From Rhizorhabdus dicambivorans (lineage in GTDB: Bacteria; Pseudomonadota; Alphaproteobacteria; Sphingomonadales; Sphingomonadaceae): 64,000 nt of DNA. The notes under the pieces were generated by a model. It had not been told where the DNA came from, searched no databases, and saw nothing but the letters and a program-made list of their open reading frames with translations. Positions 45,539 to 55,378 of the stretch are shown here, in pieces. The first letter of the stretch is position 1. The number at the start of each line of letters is the position of its first letter. The translations under genes and the position numbers were made by a program. The stretch spans positions 4,814,001 to 4,878,000 of the forward strand of contig NZ_CP023449.1 in the NCBI RefSeq assembly GCF_002355275.1, given 5' to 3'.

Positions 45539-46549
45539 TCAGCCCGTTATCGGCAGGGTCAGCTTCGCGGTGGTCCGCTGTCCGCCTTCGAGGCTGAACG
45601 TACCCCCGAGCTGACGCGCCAGCATCTGCGCAAGCCGCAAGCCGAGGCTGTCCGATGCGGCGAGATCGAAACCCGCCGGGAGCCCGACGCCGTCGTCGAG
45701 CACCGTCACCCGCAGGGTGCCATCGGCGGTTGTCGCCTCGACCAGGATTTCGCCCTCATCCTGCGCGGCGAAGCCATGCTCGATCGCGTTGGCGACCGCC
45801 TCCGCCACGATCAGCGCGATCGGCACCGCGGCCTGCGCGGGGAGATGGATCCCCGGTTCCGCTTCGATCCGGCAGCTGATCGCCGGCTTGCCACAGGAAT
45901 CGATCAGGTCGCCGCCCAGCTGGCTCAAAAAGGCACCGAGATCGAGCTGTTCGCCATGCGGGTCGTAAAGTTGGCGATGGATGCGGCCGATCAGTGCCAG
46001 CCGGCGTGAAGATTCCTCCAGGGCGGCGCGCGCGGTGCTGTCGCTGACGCTGCGAATCTGCAGCGCGAGCAGGCCGCCCACCACCTGAAGATTGTTGGAG
46101 ACGCGATGCTGCAGTTCTCGGAACAGCACCTCACCGCGCTCGGCAAGCTGGCGGCTGCGTTCGCGTTCCCGCGCAAGGCGCCGGTTCGAGCGCTGCATCC
46201 AGGCGATCAGTACGATATCGATCGCGACCACCAGGCCATAGAAGATCAGCGCGAAGGCGATGCCAGGGGTCATCTTCGCGCTGAACTGCGGCGGCATGAA
46301 GAAATACCAGGCCGACAGGCCGCATATGACGCCGGCGACGATGCCCGGCCCCACCCCGAACAGGAAGGTCGAGAGGATCACCGCCGGGAAGAAGGCCACA
46401 TAGGGATAGCCCGCCGGCATCAGCGGATCGGCGAGGAAGCGCACCGTCAACGCCACGGCGATGATGCCCAGGGTGGCGGCATAGCCGAGCGCCGGCCGTT
46501 CCCGCGCCAGCGGGAAGCGCTCCAGCACGATGGCGACCGGACCGGTCAA
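45539..46549 (-). CDS. Sensor histidine kinase, DUF4118/HisKA_2 type
   Basis: A 336-aa protein with a TTG start at 46549, preceded by GGGGAG at good spacing. The longer open frame upstream runs through the 102-bp repeat and is unlikely. Four membrane helices (AALGYAATLGIIAVALTVRFL, PAVILSTFLFGVG and later) form the DUF4118 sensor. A coiled segment leads to the HisKA_2 box ELQHRVSNNLQVVGGLLAL with the phospho-His. The ATPase domain has ALIVAEAVANAIEHGF (N-box) and DDGVGLPAG (G1). No response regulator gene is adjacent, so it is an orphan kinase. Confidence 0.92.
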   Translation of the reverse strand: MTGPVAIVLERFPLARERPALGYAATLGIIAVALTVRFLADPLMPAGYPYVAFFPAVILSTFLFGVGPGIVAGVICGLSAWYFFMPPQFSAKMTPGIAFALIFYGLVVAIDIVLIAWMQRSNRRLARERERSRQLAERGEVLFRELQHRVSNNLQVVGGLLALQIRSVSDSTARAALEESSRRLALIGRIHRQLYDPHGEQLDLGAFLSQLGGDLIDSCGKPAISCRIEAEPGIHLPAQAAVPIALIVAEAVANAIEHGFAAQDEGEILVEATTADGTLRVTVLDDGVGLPAGFDLAASDSLGLRLAQMLARQLGGTFSLEGGQRTTAKLTLPITG

Positions 46550-46606
46550 GCTCGCTCCCCAATTTTGCCCCCGCCCTTTCTGACAGGTCGCCGGGGCAGC
46601 TGCAAC

Positions 46607-46708
46607 AGAGCGATTTCTAGGCAGATGGAAACATCTGCCGACTCGGAAATCGCGGTAAAACAACAGGGTAGAGCCGACGAGCCGATGCAATCGGATCGTG
46701 AAAAGCTC
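46607..46708. repeat. 102-bp structured dispersed repeat, copy B
   Basis: Same element as 14272-14373 with three differences in 102 bases. The nested palindrome (GCGATTTC/GAAATCGC outside, GGCAGATG/CATCTGCC inside with GAAA loop) is completely conserved. Here it lies between the divergent-end kinase start (46549) and the hypothetical gene stop (46737). Confidence 0.85.
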
Positions 46709-46736
46709 TTGGGCGGGCGGCAGACCGGCCGGCGGA

Positions 46737-47234
46737 TCACGCCCCTTTCGAAATTGCCCTGGCGCGCAGCCACAGCTCGATGCGGTAGAAGCTGAGCACG
46801 CCCACCGCGAAGGCGATGAAGATGTTGCCGACCAGCATCGCGCCGAGGTGCCAGCGCGCATCGCTCAGCTCGACCAGCCAGTGGAGCAGCCAGCGCAGGC
46901 CGAAGAGCAACAGCAGGAAGATCAGCGCGCCCGGCGAACTGCGCTGAGTCAGTCGGCCGCTCGCAGGATCGATGGCGATCTCGACCAGCCGGCCGCGCTG
47001 CCAGCCGACAGCTCCGCCTGCCAGGAAGCCGAGCGCGATCCACAGCCAGCCCCAGCCCTCGGGTGGGAACTGCCACAGGATCGCGGCGCCCAGCACCAGG
47101 AAGAGCGCGGGGATGATCCACAGCGTGCCGATGCGCAGCCGCTGCGTCCTGCCGATCCGCCGGATGCGGATGAACAGCGCCAGCGCGAAGGCGGCACCGA
47201 TCAGACCATAGTGGAGGAGATCATCCTGGGTCAT
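46737..47234 (-). CDS. Hypothetical membrane protein, CcdC-like topology
   Basis: A 165-aa protein with about five hydrophobic segments (HYGLIGAAFALALFIRIRR, LWIIPALFLVLGAAIL, LWIALGFLAGGAVGW, GALIFLLLLFGLRWLLHWLVE, LVGNIFIAFAVGVLSF). RIRRIGRTQRLR and a GRL-type turn resemble CcdC/DUF1453 proteins. It sits upstream of the pnp terminator. No function is known. Confidence 0.7.
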   Translation of the reverse strand: MTQDDLLHYGLIGAAFALALFIRIRRIGRTQRLRIGTLWIIPALFLVLGAAILWQFPPEGWGWLWIALGFLAGGAVGWQRGRLVEIAIDPASGRLTQRSSPGALIFLLLLFGLRWLLHWLVELSDARWHLGAMLVGNIFIAFAVGVLSFYRIELWLRARAISKGA

Positions 47235-47256
47235 CGTCCCGGTTCAACGCGCCTCC

Positions 47257-47285
47257 AAAGAAAAAGGGGAGCGTTTCCGCTCCCC
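47257..47285 (-). terminator. Rho-independent terminator of the pnp transcript
   Basis: On the minus strand GGGGAGCG (47285-47278) pairs with CGCTCCCC (47273-47266) across a 4-nt loop and is followed by TTTTTCTTT (47265-47257). It lies 25 bases after the pnp stop. Confidence 0.88.
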
Positions 47286-47309
47286 TTCTCCATTTCAGCC
47301 GATCGTCGA

Positions 47310-49646
47310 TCAGTCGTCGTCGCGCTTCAGGAAGGCCGGTGCGAAATCGGGCGCGGGGCCGTCATCGCCGCCTTCCGAACGCTCACGGCGCGGGCCGCGA
47401 TCGCCGCGCGGACCCCGGTCGCCGCCGTCACGGCGCGGGCCGCGATCGCGATCACCGTCGCGACGCGGGCCACGGCCGCGATCGCCGCGATCGCCACGCG
47501 GACCACGATCGCCACCCTCACGCGGCTCGCGCGGCGGACGGGTGTCGGGCAGTTCCTCGCCGGTCTCCTGGTCGACGACGCGCATCGACAGGCGGACCTT
47601 GCCGCGCTGGTCGATCTCGAGCACCTTGACCTTGACTTCCTGGCCTTCGCTCAGGGCATCGGCCACCTTCTCGACACGCTCGTTCTTGATCTCGGAGACG
47701 TGGACGAGACCGTCCTTGCCGCCCATGAAGTTCACGAAGGCGCCGAAATCGACGAGGTTGACGACCTTGCCGACGTAGATCTTGCCCACTTCCGGCTCGG
47801 CGACGATGCCGATGATCCAGTTCTTCGCGGCTTCGATCTGCGTGATGTCGGACGACGAAATCTTGACGGTGCCGTCATCATCGATGTCGACCTTGGCGCC
47901 GGTGGTGGCGACGATCTCACGAATGATCTTGCCGCCGGTGCCGATGATGTCGCGGATCTTGTCCTTGGGAACCGACATCGTCTCGATGCGCGGCGCGTGC
48001 GCCGACAGCTCGGTGCGGGTCGAATCGAGCGCCTTGGCCATCTCGCCCAGGATGTGCGCGCGGCCTTCCTTGGCCTGATGCAGCGCGGTCTTGAAGATCT
48101 CCTCGGTGATGCCGGCGATCTTGATGTCCATCTGCATCGTGGTGATGCCTTCGGACGTGCCCGCCACCTTGAAGTCCATATCGCCGAGATGATCCTCGTC
48201 GCCGAGGATGTCGCTGATCACCGCGAAGTTCTTGCCTTCGAGGATCAGGCCCATCGCGATGCCCGAGACCGGGCGCTTGATCGGCACGCCGGCATCCATC
48301 ATCGCGAGGCTGCCGCCGCACACCGTCGCCATCGACGACGAACCATTCGACTCGGTGATGTCCGAGGTCAGACGGATGGTGTAGGGGAACTCCTCCTTGC
48401 TCGGCAGCACCGCGTGCAGCGCGCGCCAGGCCAGCTTGCCATGGCCGACTTCGCGGCGGCCCGGCGCGCCGAAGCGGCCGACCTCACCGACCGAATAGGG
48501 CGGGAAGTTGTAGTGCAGCATGAAATGCTCGTAGCGCAGGCCGGTCAGGCCATCGATCATCTGCTCCGATTCCTTGGTGCCCAAGGTGCAGGTGGAGATG
48601 CTCTGCGTCTCGCCGCGTGTGAACAGCGCCGAGCCGTGCGCGCGGGGCAGGAAATGCGCCTCGGCGACGATCGGACGGACCGTCTTCGTGTCGCGGCCGT
48701 CGATGCGGCGGCCATCCTTGAGGATCGCGGTACGGACGATCTCGGCCTCGAGCTTCTTGACGAGCTTGTTGGCGGCCATCTGGTCCTGCGGCGCGGCGTC
48801 GGCAAAGGCCGCCTTCGCCTTGGCACGGGCCTCGTTGAGCGCGGCCGAGCGGGCCGACTTGTCGGTCAGCTTGTAGGCGGCATCGATGTCCTTGCCGATC
48901 AGCTTCTTCAGCTTGGTCTTGGCGGCAGACAGATCGGCCTGGGGGGCCATCTCCCACGGATCCTTGGCGGCCTTCTCGGCCAGCTTGATGATCGCCTTGA
49001 TGACGTCCTTGATCGCCTTGTGGGCGAACAGCACGGCGCCGAGCATCGTGTCTTCCGACAGCTCCTTGGCTTCGGATTCGACCATCATCACCGCGTCATG
49101 GGTGGCGGCGACGACCAGATCCAGATCGCCTTCGGCGACCTGGCCGTCGGTCGGGTTCAGCTGGTATTCGCCATCCTTGTAGCCGACGCGGGCGGCGCCG
49201 ATCGGGCCCATGAAGGGAACGCCCGAAATCGTCAGCGCGGCCGACGCGGCGATCATCGCCAGGATGTCGGGCTCGTTCTCGCCGTCATAGCTCAGCACCT
49301 GGGCGATGACGTTGATCTCGTTGTAGAAGCCCTCCGGGAAGAGCGGGCGGATCGGGCGGTCGATCAGGCGGGAGACCAGGGTCTCCTTCTCGGTGGCGCC
49401 ACGCTCGCGCTTGAAGAAGCCGCCGGGGATGCGACCCGACGAGAAATACTTCTCCTGATAATGGACGGTCAGCGGGAAGAAGTCCTGCCCTTCCTTGACA
49501 CTGCGCGCCGCCGTGACGGCGCAGAGGACGACGGTCTCGCCGAGGGTCGCGAGCACCGCGCCATCGGCCTGACGGGCAACACGGCCCGTTTCCAGCGTGA
49601 GGGTCTGGCCGCCCCACTGGATTTCAACTTTCTTGGTATCGAACAT
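47310..49646 (-). CDS. pnp: Polynucleotide phosphorylase
   Basis: A 778-aa protein. Two RNase PH domains flank a helical linker; segments [26 protein letters not shown] and [24 protein letters not shown] are conserved. A KH domain ([22 protein letters not shown]) and an S1 domain ([33 protein letters not shown]) follow. The tail after about residue 710 is Arg/Gly/Asp-rich, longer than the E. coli protein, and repeated. It degrades RNA 3' to 5' with phosphate. Transcribed in order truB, rpsO, pnp on the minus strand. Confidence 0.97.
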   Translation of the reverse strand: MFDTKKVEIQWGGQTLTLETGRVARQADGAVLATLGETVVLCAVTAARSVKEGQDFFPLTVHYQEKYFSSGRIPGGFFKRERGATEKETLVSRLIDRPIRPLFPEGFYNEINVIAQVLSYDGENEPDILAMIAASAALTISGVPFMGPIGAARVGYKDGEYQLNPTDGQVAEGDLDLVVAATHDAVMMVESEAKELSEDTMLGAVLFAHKAIKDVIKAIIKLAEKAAKDPWEMAPQADLSAAKTKLKKLIGKDIDAAYKLTDKSARSAALNEARAKAKAAFADAAPQDQMAANKLVKKLEAEIVRTAILKDGRRIDGRDTKTVRPIVAEAHFLPRAHGSALFTRGETQSISTCTLGTKESEQMIDGLTGLRYEHFMLHYNFPPYSVGEVGRFGAPGRREVGHGKLAWRALHAVLPSKEEFPYTIRLTSDITESNGSSSMATVCGGSLAMMDAGVPIKRPVSGIAMGLILEGKNFAVISDILGDEDHLGDMDFKVAGTSEGITTMQMDIKIAGITEEIFKTALHQAKEGRAHILGEMAKALDSTRTELSAHAPRIETMSVPKDKIRDIIGTGGKIIREIVATTGAKVDIDDDGTVKISSSDITQIEAAKNWIIGIVAEPEVGKIYVGKVVNLVDFGAFVNFMGGKDGLVHVSEIKNERVEKVADALSEGQEVKVKVLEIDQRGKVRLSMRVVDQETGEELPDTRPPREPREGGDRGPRGDRGDRGRGPRRDGDRDRGPRRDGGDRGPRGDRGPRRERSEGGDDGPAPDFAPAFLKRDDD

Positions 49647-49812
49647 CTGAGTTCCTTGTCTCCGGACGCCCTATGCGCCCGGGGCCTATGCGGGCGGCAC
49701 GCAGGACCTTTTCCTGTGCCGCCTCATGAGGCAGGCCGCCTTCGGCCTGCCGTGGCGGGGCCTGGTGCCCGCCGTCCCGCCGGGTGCCGGATTGCACCTG
49801 GCCGGAAAGTGC

Positions 49813-49840
49813 GAACGGCCCCGTTTTGGCGGGGCCGTTC
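49813..49840 (-). promoter_or_regulatory. Intercistronic stem-loop between rpsO and pnp
   Basis: GAACGGCCCC (49813-49822) and GGGGCCGTTC (49831-49840) form a perfect 10-bp stem with an 8-nt loop. It lies 9 bases after the rpsO stop. Read on the minus strand it has no clear T-tract, so it is better seen as a processing or partial terminator structure than a full terminator, as in other rpsO-pnp gaps. Confidence 0.6.
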
Positions 49841-49849
49841 AAAGCTGGC

Positions 49850-50119
49850 TTACTTGCGCAGGCCGAGCTTGCCGATGAGGGCGGTGTAGCGGTCCGCGTC
49901 CTTCCGCTTGAGATAGTCGAGAAGGCTGCGGCGCTTGTTGACCAGCATCAGCAGACCGCGGCGCGAATGGTTATCCTTCGCATGGGTCTTGAAATGCTCG
50001 GTCAGGTTGTTGATGCGCTCGGTCAGGATCGCGATCTGCACCTCGGGGCTGCCGGTGTCGCCGTCGGTGCGGGCGTTGTCGGCAATGATCGCGGTCTTGC
50101 GTTCGGCGGTAACGGTCAT
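49850..50119 (-). CDS. rpsO: 30S ribosomal protein S15
   Basis: An 89-aa S15 starting [60 protein letters not shown], with the [23 protein letters not shown]-terminal half. It binds 16S rRNA. Its ATG overlaps the truB stop by 4 bases. Confidence 0.98.
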   Translation of the reverse strand: MTVTAERKTAIIADNARTDGDTGSPEVQIAILTERINNLTEHFKTHAKDNHSRRGLLMLVNKRRSLLDYLKRKDADRYTALIGKLGLRK

Positions 50120-51036
50120 GTGTCTTCCTTCGACATCACATTGAAGCCCCGCACCACCCGGACCTGCTGGTCCTCCACCTCGACCAGCGCCACCGGCATA
50201 TCGCCGTCGATCGCAAGGTTGAGGCCGGTGGGTGCGGCGATCCCGATCAATCTGCGCCCCTCGCGGAGCGCCCTTGCCTGATCGGGGGTGACAGATAGAG
50301 CCGGGATGTCGTCCAGCCCCGCCGTCAGCGGCAAGATCGCTTTTTCAAGCTGCCGGGCCTTAGCGAGTTCCTCCAGTTTGTCCAGCGGAATCGCTGGTGC
50401 AAAGGTGAAGGGGCCCGCCTTGGTACGGCGGAGCATCGTGACATGGCCGACGCTGCCGAGCGCGCGGGCGATGTCCCGCGCAAGGCTCCTTATGTAGGTG
50501 CCCTTGGACACCGAACAAGAGAGGGTCCCCTCCGCCAGCTCGTCTCCCTCGCCCGCCGCGCCGACATCGACGATGTCCAGACGGTGGATGGTGACGGCGC
50601 GCGTCTTCATCTCCACCTGCTCACCGACACGGGCCAGGTCATAGGCGCGCTCGCCGTCGATCTTCAGCGCCGAATAGACAGGCGGCACCTGCTCGATCGG
50701 GCCGGTGAAGCGGGGCAGCACCGCTTCAAGAGCCGCGCGAGTCGGCCGCACGTCGCTGGTCGTCACCGCCTTGCCCTCGGCGTCGAGCGTATCGGTCTCG
50801 ACCCCGAAGCCGATGGTGAAATCATAGGCCTTGTCGGCGTCGAGCATGCGGCCCGATAGCTTGGTCGCCTCGCCGATCGCGACCGGCAGCACCCCCGACG
50901 CCAGCGGATCGAGCGTGCCGCCATGGCCGACCTTGTACTTGCCATAGCCGCCGGTACGCAGCGCACGCTTTACCGCAGAGACGATCTGGGTAGAGCCGGG
51001 CCCGACCGGCTTGTCGATGATGATCCAACCATGCAT
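50116..51036 (-). CDS. truB: tRNA pseudouridine(55) synthase
   Basis: A 306-aa enzyme. The catalytic aspartate lies in [22 protein letters not shown]. The N-terminus [24 protein letters not shown] is typical. A C-terminal segment [10 protein letters not shown] looks like the PUA-like end. It makes pseudouridine at U55 in tRNAs. Placed before rpsO with 4-base overlap. Confidence 0.96.
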   Translation of the reverse strand: MHGWIIIDKPVGPGSTQIVSAVKRALRTGGYGKYKVGHGGTLDPLASGVLPVAIGEATKLSGRMLDADKAYDFTIGFGVETDTLDAEGKAVTTSDVRPTRAALEAVLPRFTGPIEQVPPVYSALKIDGERAYDLARVGEQVEMKTRAVTIHRLDIVDVGAAGEGDELAEGTLSCSVSKGTYIRSLARDIARALGSVGHVTMLRRTKAGPFTFAPAIPLDKLEELAKARQLEKAILPLTAGLDDIPALSVTPDQARALREGRRLIGIAAPTGLNLAIDGDMPVALVEVEDQQVRVVRGFNVMSKEDT

Positions 51037-51095
51037 GGCGCGCGCATCTAGACGCCATCGGACGCCGGCGCCAGCCTGCCCCAGCCGCTACCCGA

Positions 51096-53198
51096 TCATT
51101 GCGGCAGGGCGGCGGCGTCGAGGTCCACCTTCAATTCGCGCTGCCACAGGCGAAGCGGCGCGCAGGCTGCGAGAAACGCCTTGGCATCGCCTTTGTGAAC
51201 CAACGGGAAGCAACCCGCGTCCATGTCGTCGGCGGCAATGCCGGCTTTCTCGAACAGCAGCCGGGCGGGCTTGGTATAGGCGATGAACTTGCAATGGGCG
51301 AAAGCGTCGGAGACGAAATCCTTCGCGGGCTTGTCGATCGCCAGCATCCCCGCGCCCGCTTCCGAAAGGACCAATGCCACCGCGTCGTAGAGCACCGACG
51401 CGCCGCCATCGATCTTCTGCCGCGCCTCGATCATCGCGCCATCGGACAGCCTTGCCCCGGCGATGTGCGGGGCGATGATCTCATAGCTGCCGCGTTCGGC
51501 GCCCACCGCCGCGATCAGATCTGCGACGACCGCCGCGTCGGCGCCGTCGGTGACGAGGATGCCGAGCTTGCGGCCCTCGAAACGCATCGGCCCGCGCTTG
51601 ACGATCGACAGCGCTTCCGACGGCGGAAGATCGGTCCGCGGCTCCACCGCGGCCGGGTGGGCCTTGGGCAATTTCTTCAGCCCGAGGCCCTTGGCCACGG
51701 TCTGGGCGAGGTCGGGATGGATGTTGGCGAGATGCGCCACCATCCGCTCGCGAATGTCGGGCCGCAGGCATTTGCTGAGTTCGAACACCAGCGCATCACC
51801 GATATGTTTCTGCTCGATCGGCGTCTGGCTGATGAAGAACTGGCGGGCCTGGCTGTAGTGATCGGCGAAGCTTTCCGGCCTGATCTGCTGCTTGGGCCCG
51901 TTTTCGGCGGCAGCGAAGTGGCGATAGCCGGTCTTGGGATCCTCCTTCGGTCCCACGCCCCAGCTGTTCGGTTCGTAGTTTACCCGCCCGCGCGGGTTGC
52001 GCATCGCCATATGCCCGTCCTGCTGATGATTGTGCATCGGGCAGCGCGGCGCGTTGATCGGGATATGGGTGAAGTTGGGCGAGCCGAGCCGCTTCAGCTG
52101 GGTATCGAGATAGGAGAAGTTGCGCCCCTGCAGCAGCGGATCGTTCGAGAAGCCGATGCCCGGCACCACATTCTGCGTGCAGAAAGCGACCTGCTCGGTC
52201 TCCGCGAAGAAATTGTCGACCCGGCCGTCCAGCACGAAGCTGCCGATGATCTCGACCGGCACCTGCTCCTCCGGAATGATCTTGGTGGGATCGAGGATAT
52301 CGAACTCGAACCGCTCGGCGAACGCCTCGTCGAACAGTTGCACCCCCAGGTCCCATTCGGGCGGGGCGCCCATTTCGATCGCATCCCACAGGTCGCGGCG
52401 GTGGAAGTCGGGGTCCGATCCGTTGATCTTGACGGCCTCGTTCCAGAGCACCGACTGCAGGCCGAGCCGGGGCTTGAAGTGGAATTTGACGAAGGTGCTG
52501 GCGCCCTTGGCGTTGATGAGGCGGAAGCTGTGGACGCCAAAGCCCTCCATGAAGCGGTATGAGCGGGGAATGGCCCGATCGGACATGACCCACATGATCA
52601 TGTGCATGCTTTCGGGCGTCAGGCTGATGAAGTCCCAGAAATTGTCGTGCGCGGTCTGGGCCTGCGGGAACTCGCGATCCGGTGCTGGCTTGGCGGCGTG
52701 AATGAGATCGGGAAACTTGATCGCGTCCTGGATGAAGAAGACCGGAATGTTGTTACCGACCAGATCCCAATTGCCCTGCTTCGTATAGAATTTGGCCGCG
52801 AAGCCACGGACGTCGCGGGCCAGGTCGAACGAGCCCTTGTTGCCCGCGACCGTGGAGAAGCGCACAAACATCGGCGTCGCCTCGCCGACTTCGGTCAGCA
52901 CCTGCGCGGTCGTGTATTTCGCCAGCGACTTGTTGAGGGTGAACGTGCCGTGCACGCCATAGCCGCGCGCGTGGACGACCCGCTCGGGAATGCGTTCATG
53001 ATCGAAGTGGAAGATTTTCTCGCGGAAATGGAAATCCTCGAGCAGCGTGGGTCCGCGCTCGCCGAGCTTGAGCGAGTTCTGGTCGTCGGCGACCGGAACG
53101 CCCTGCTGCGTGGTGAGGACCGTCTCCTCGCCGGACGGCCGCTGGTGCGTCTCGCCCCCGGTGCCCGGGTTGCGCTTCGAATAAAAGGGATCGGCCAT
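51096..53198 (-). CDS. katE: Large-subunit catalase, HPII-type
   Basis: A 700-aa clade 2 catalase. The distal His is in [13 protein letters not shown]. The proximal tyrosine region is [25 protein letters not shown]. Beyond about residue 530, the C-terminal domain has a flavodoxin/GATase-1-like fold ([22 protein letters not shown]), typical of HPII catalases. It disproportionates hydrogen peroxide and is often under stationary or general stress control. I saw no clear GGAAC/CGTT promoter upstream (53,199-53,303). Confidence 0.95.
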   Translation of the reverse strand: MADPFYSKRNPGTGGETHQRPSGEETVLTTQQGVPVADDQNSLKLGERGPTLLEDFHFREKIFHFDHERIPERVVHARGYGVHGTFTLNKSLAKYTTAQVLTEVGEATPMFVRFSTVAGNKGSFDLARDVRGFAAKFYTKQGNWDLVGNNIPVFFIQDAIKFPDLIHAAKPAPDREFPQAQTAHDNFWDFISLTPESMHMIMWVMSDRAIPRSYRFMEGFGVHSFRLINAKGASTFVKFHFKPRLGLQSVLWNEAVKINGSDPDFHRRDLWDAIEMGAPPEWDLGVQLFDEAFAERFEFDILDPTKIIPEEQVPVEIIGSFVLDGRVDNFFAETEQVAFCTQNVVPGIGFSNDPLLQGRNFSYLDTQLKRLGSPNFTHIPINAPRCPMHNHQQDGHMAMRNPRGRVNYEPNSWGVGPKEDPKTGYRHFAAAENGPKQQIRPESFADHYSQARQFFISQTPIEQKHIGDALVFELSKCLRPDIRERMVAHLANIHPDLAQTVAKGLGLKKLPKAHPAAVEPRTDLPPSEALSIVKRGPMRFEGRKLGILVTDGADAAVVADLIAAVGAERGSYEIIAPHIAGARLSDGAMIEARQKIDGGASVLYDAVALVLSEAGAGMLAIDKPAKDFVSDAFAHCKFIAYTKPARLLFEKAGIAADDMDAGCFPLVHKGDAKAFLAACAPLRLWQRELKVDLDAAALPQ

Positions 53199-53303
53199 GT
53201 GCTCACCTCCGCTGCTGGCGAAGGCGGTAACCGCTCAACCGGGCCTCAGGTCCCGCCGATAATGTAATTATTCCGCTAACTTAGATCAATTCCTGGGCGG
53301 ACA

Positions 53304-54269
53304 TCACACCTCCAGCTCCAGACTGTCATAGGAGCAGACGATCTCCAGCGGGGTACGATCCTTGCGATTCAGCGCCTCGTAACGGACGGTTTCGTCGTAG
53401 AGGCTGTCGATATCGGCGTCGCTGCTGGTCGGCTCATGGTGGAACAGGACCAGTTTCTTCGCCCCGGCACCATGGCAGAGGTTGACCGCCATCACATTGC
53501 TCGAATGGCCCCAGTCCGCCTTCAGGGTGATGCTCTCCGCCAGCGAATACATGGTGTCGCAGACGACAAGGTCGGCCCGGTCGAAGAAGGTCTCGAACGC
53601 CTGCTTGTCCTCCAGGTCGTCCATCCGGTGCTCGGCATCGGTCGAGAAGACGAAGGTCTTGCCGTTCTTGCGGAATTTCCAGGCATAGGAGACGTGGCTG
53701 TGGTCCTGCGGCATCAGTTCCACGTCGATCCCATCGACATTGTACGGCTCACCTGGGCTCAGCACCTTGAACTCGATCTTCGCGCGCAGCCAGTCGAACG
53801 CCACCGGGAAGCTGATCTCCTCCTGCTGGCGGCGCAGCGCCGCCTCGCAATCGGCATGGCCCGAATGGATGACGATATGGGCGTTGGGATCGAAGGCCGG
53901 CCCGAAGAAGGGAAAGCCCATGATGTGGTCCCAATGGAGATGGGACATGAAGAAATTATATTTCCGCGAGCGCCCCTGCTGGGCGATCCGCCGGAAGGCG
54001 TCATTGCCCAACTCGCGCAGGCCCGATCCCATGTCGAGGATGAAGAAGCTGTCGTCGGCGCCCTCGATCTCAAGGCAAGTCGTCGCGCCGCCATAGGTGT
54101 GGCCCTCACCGAAGCGCAGCTCCTGGTTGACGAAGCCCCGGGCCTCGCCTTCGTCGGCGAAGCTGCGGCCCTGGGCCCGCATCAGCGCATTGACGAGCTT
54201 GTCCTCGATGGCGCGGGCGCGTGGCGCCACCGGCAGCGATCCCCTCGTCCCCCAGAAGCGGACCAGCAT
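53304..54269 (-). CDS. MBL-fold metallohydrolase
   Basis: A 321-aa protein with start MLVRFWGTRGSLPVAPRARAIEDKLVNALM at 54269. The metallo-beta-lactamase motif is SHLHWDHIMG (HxHxDH). Further metal-ligand candidates are in QDHSHVSYAW and STDAEHR. It looks like a cyclic-nucleotide phosphodiesterase-like or Beta-lactamase_2 protein. The STAS domain gene ends 10 bases before it, so the two probably work together, perhaps in a partner-switching path. Confidence 0.88.
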   Translation of the reverse strand: MLVRFWGTRGSLPVAPRARAIEDKLVNALMRAQGRSFADEGEARGFVNQELRFGEGHTYGGATTCLEIEGADDSFFILDMGSGLRELGNDAFRRIAQQGRSRKYNFFMSHLHWDHIMGFPFFGPAFDPNAHIVIHSGHADCEAALRRQQEEISFPVAFDWLRAKIEFKVLSPGEPYNVDGIDVELMPQDHSHVSYAWKFRKNGKTFVFSTDAEHRMDDLEDKQAFETFFDRADLVVCDTMYSLAESITLKADWGHSSNVMAVNLCHGAGAKKLVLFHHEPTSSDADIDSLYDETVRYEALNRKDRTPLEIVCSYDSLELEV

Positions 54270-54279
54270 CCCCAAAATT

Positions 54280-54627
54280 TCAGTCTCCACCCGTGTCGAT
54301 ATCATCGACGATATCGAAGATGAGCTGGTAGCGGCTGATCTCAAGCACCTCGCGGAGCGCAGGGTTGGGCCGGGCGAGCACGATCTTCACATTGCTGTTG
54401 ATCGCCTCCTTGCGGGCAATCGTCAACGCCATCAGCGCGGCCGCCGACATATGCTCGACATCGGCAAGATCGACCACGAACTCGCCCTCCCGCATGTCCG
54501 CGCCGGCCGCAGCCGCCGCCACGCCGTCACGGAGATGGCTCAGAAAGGCATCGCGCGCGCCATCGTCGATGTCGCCCGCCGGATGTCCTACTGGTCCTCG
54601 CGTCGATGACGACGCCGCCCATTGCAT
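54280..54627 (-). CDS. STAS domain protein (anti-sigma antagonist-like)
   Basis: A 115-aa protein. The STAS core is seen in EFVVDLADVEHMSAAALMALTIARKEAINSNVKIVLARPNPALREVLEISRYQLIF, with the conserved DLADVEHMSAAAL segment where SpoIIAA-like proteins carry the phospho-Ser (here SAA). Partner-switching antagonists pair with a kinase and a sigma factor, neither of which is adjacent. It is co-transcribed with the MBL protein. Start Met assignment is tentative, as the first 20 residues are not STAS-like. Confidence 0.8.
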   Translation of the reverse strand: MQWAASSSTRGPVGHPAGDIDDGARDAFLSHLRDGVAAAAAGADMREGEFVVDLADVEHMSAAALMALTIARKEAINSNVKIVLARPNPALREVLEISRYQLIFDIVDDIDTGGD

Positions 54628-54696
54628 CGAAGCCCTCCCCCGCTTCGTTTCCGCAGAAGAACTTAGGGCCAGATTCGGCCGGCTGCAACGGGCTCA

Positions 54697-55320
54697 TTAC
54701 GGAGTTGTCAGCAGGCGGCGTATCTGTGGAAGCAGGCCGCGTACGATCACGGAAACCCCGCGTTCATTGGGGTGGATCGCGTCGCCGATATGAAGCGAAC
54801 GATCCCCCACCACGCCCTGCAGGAAGAACGGGTAGAGCGCAGCCCGGTGTTTCGCGGCAAGCCGCGCGTAGATCGGGTTGAACTGCCGTGCATAAGCGGC
54901 CCCAAGATTGGGCGCGGCGACCATGCCGGCGAGCAGAACCTTGATGTTGCGCTTGCGCAGCTCGGACAGGATCGCATCGAGATTGGCCTCCGCGCGACGG
55001 GGATCCTGCCCGCGCAGCATATCGTTCGCGCCCAGCTCGACGATGACGAGATCGGGCTTGGCCTTGAGCGAGGCGAGCACCCAGTTCAGCCGCGCCCGTC
55101 CCTGCGCAGTGGTGTCGCCCGACACGCCCGCATTGTGCACCCGCGCCGGCACGCCGGACTTGCGCAGCGCCGCTTCCAGCTGGGGCGCGAAGCCCTGTCC
55201 GGGAGGCAGGCGATAGCCGGCGGTTAGGCTGTCTCCGAAAGCCAGCACCAGCTTGTCGGCCGCCTGGGCGGACGCAGGGAAAAGGAGAAGGGCGAGAATA
55301 GCGAGGAAGGGGTGCAGCAT
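54697..55320 (-). CDS. tesA: SGNH/GDSL esterase (TesA-like arylesterase)
   Basis: A 207-aa exported enzyme with signal peptide (MLHPFLAILALLLFPASAQAA) and the four SGNH blocks: FGDSLTAGY (Ser), SGDTT (Gly), GANDMLRG (Asn) and DAIHPN (Asp, His). Typical of periplasmic lysophospholipase/thioesterase I. A longer start upstream overlaps nothing but has no RBS. It is one of several envelope genes on the same strand. Confidence 0.92.
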   Translation of the reverse strand: MLHPFLAILALLLFPASAQAADKLVLAFGDSLTAGYRLPPGQGFAPQLEAALRKSGVPARVHNAGVSGDTTAQGRARLNWVLASLKAKPDLVIVELGANDMLRGQDPRRAEANLDAILSELRKRNIKVLLAGMVAAPNLGAAYARQFNPIYARLAAKHRAALYPFFLQGVVGDRSLHIGDAIHPNERGVSVIVRGLLPQIRRLLTTP

Positions 55321-55378
55321 GACGGCGATATTGGCATGGCGGGCGCGGATGTCACCCCCCACCCATCCGCTGTCCGCG

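Noticed and set aside
46550-46861. N-terminal extension of the sensor kinase to 46861
   Set aside because: The extension runs through the 102-bp repeat and is not kinase-like. The TTG at 46549 has a good RBS.
46698-49889. 1063-aa open frame on the plus strand
   Set aside because: It is the antisense shadow of pnp and neighbouring genes. GC-rich DNA commonly keeps such frames open, and composition is Arg/His-rich without domains.
53199-53303. EcfG-type GGAAC promoter before katE
   Set aside because: GGAAT occurs twice but no CGTT at suitable distance, so the match is too weak.
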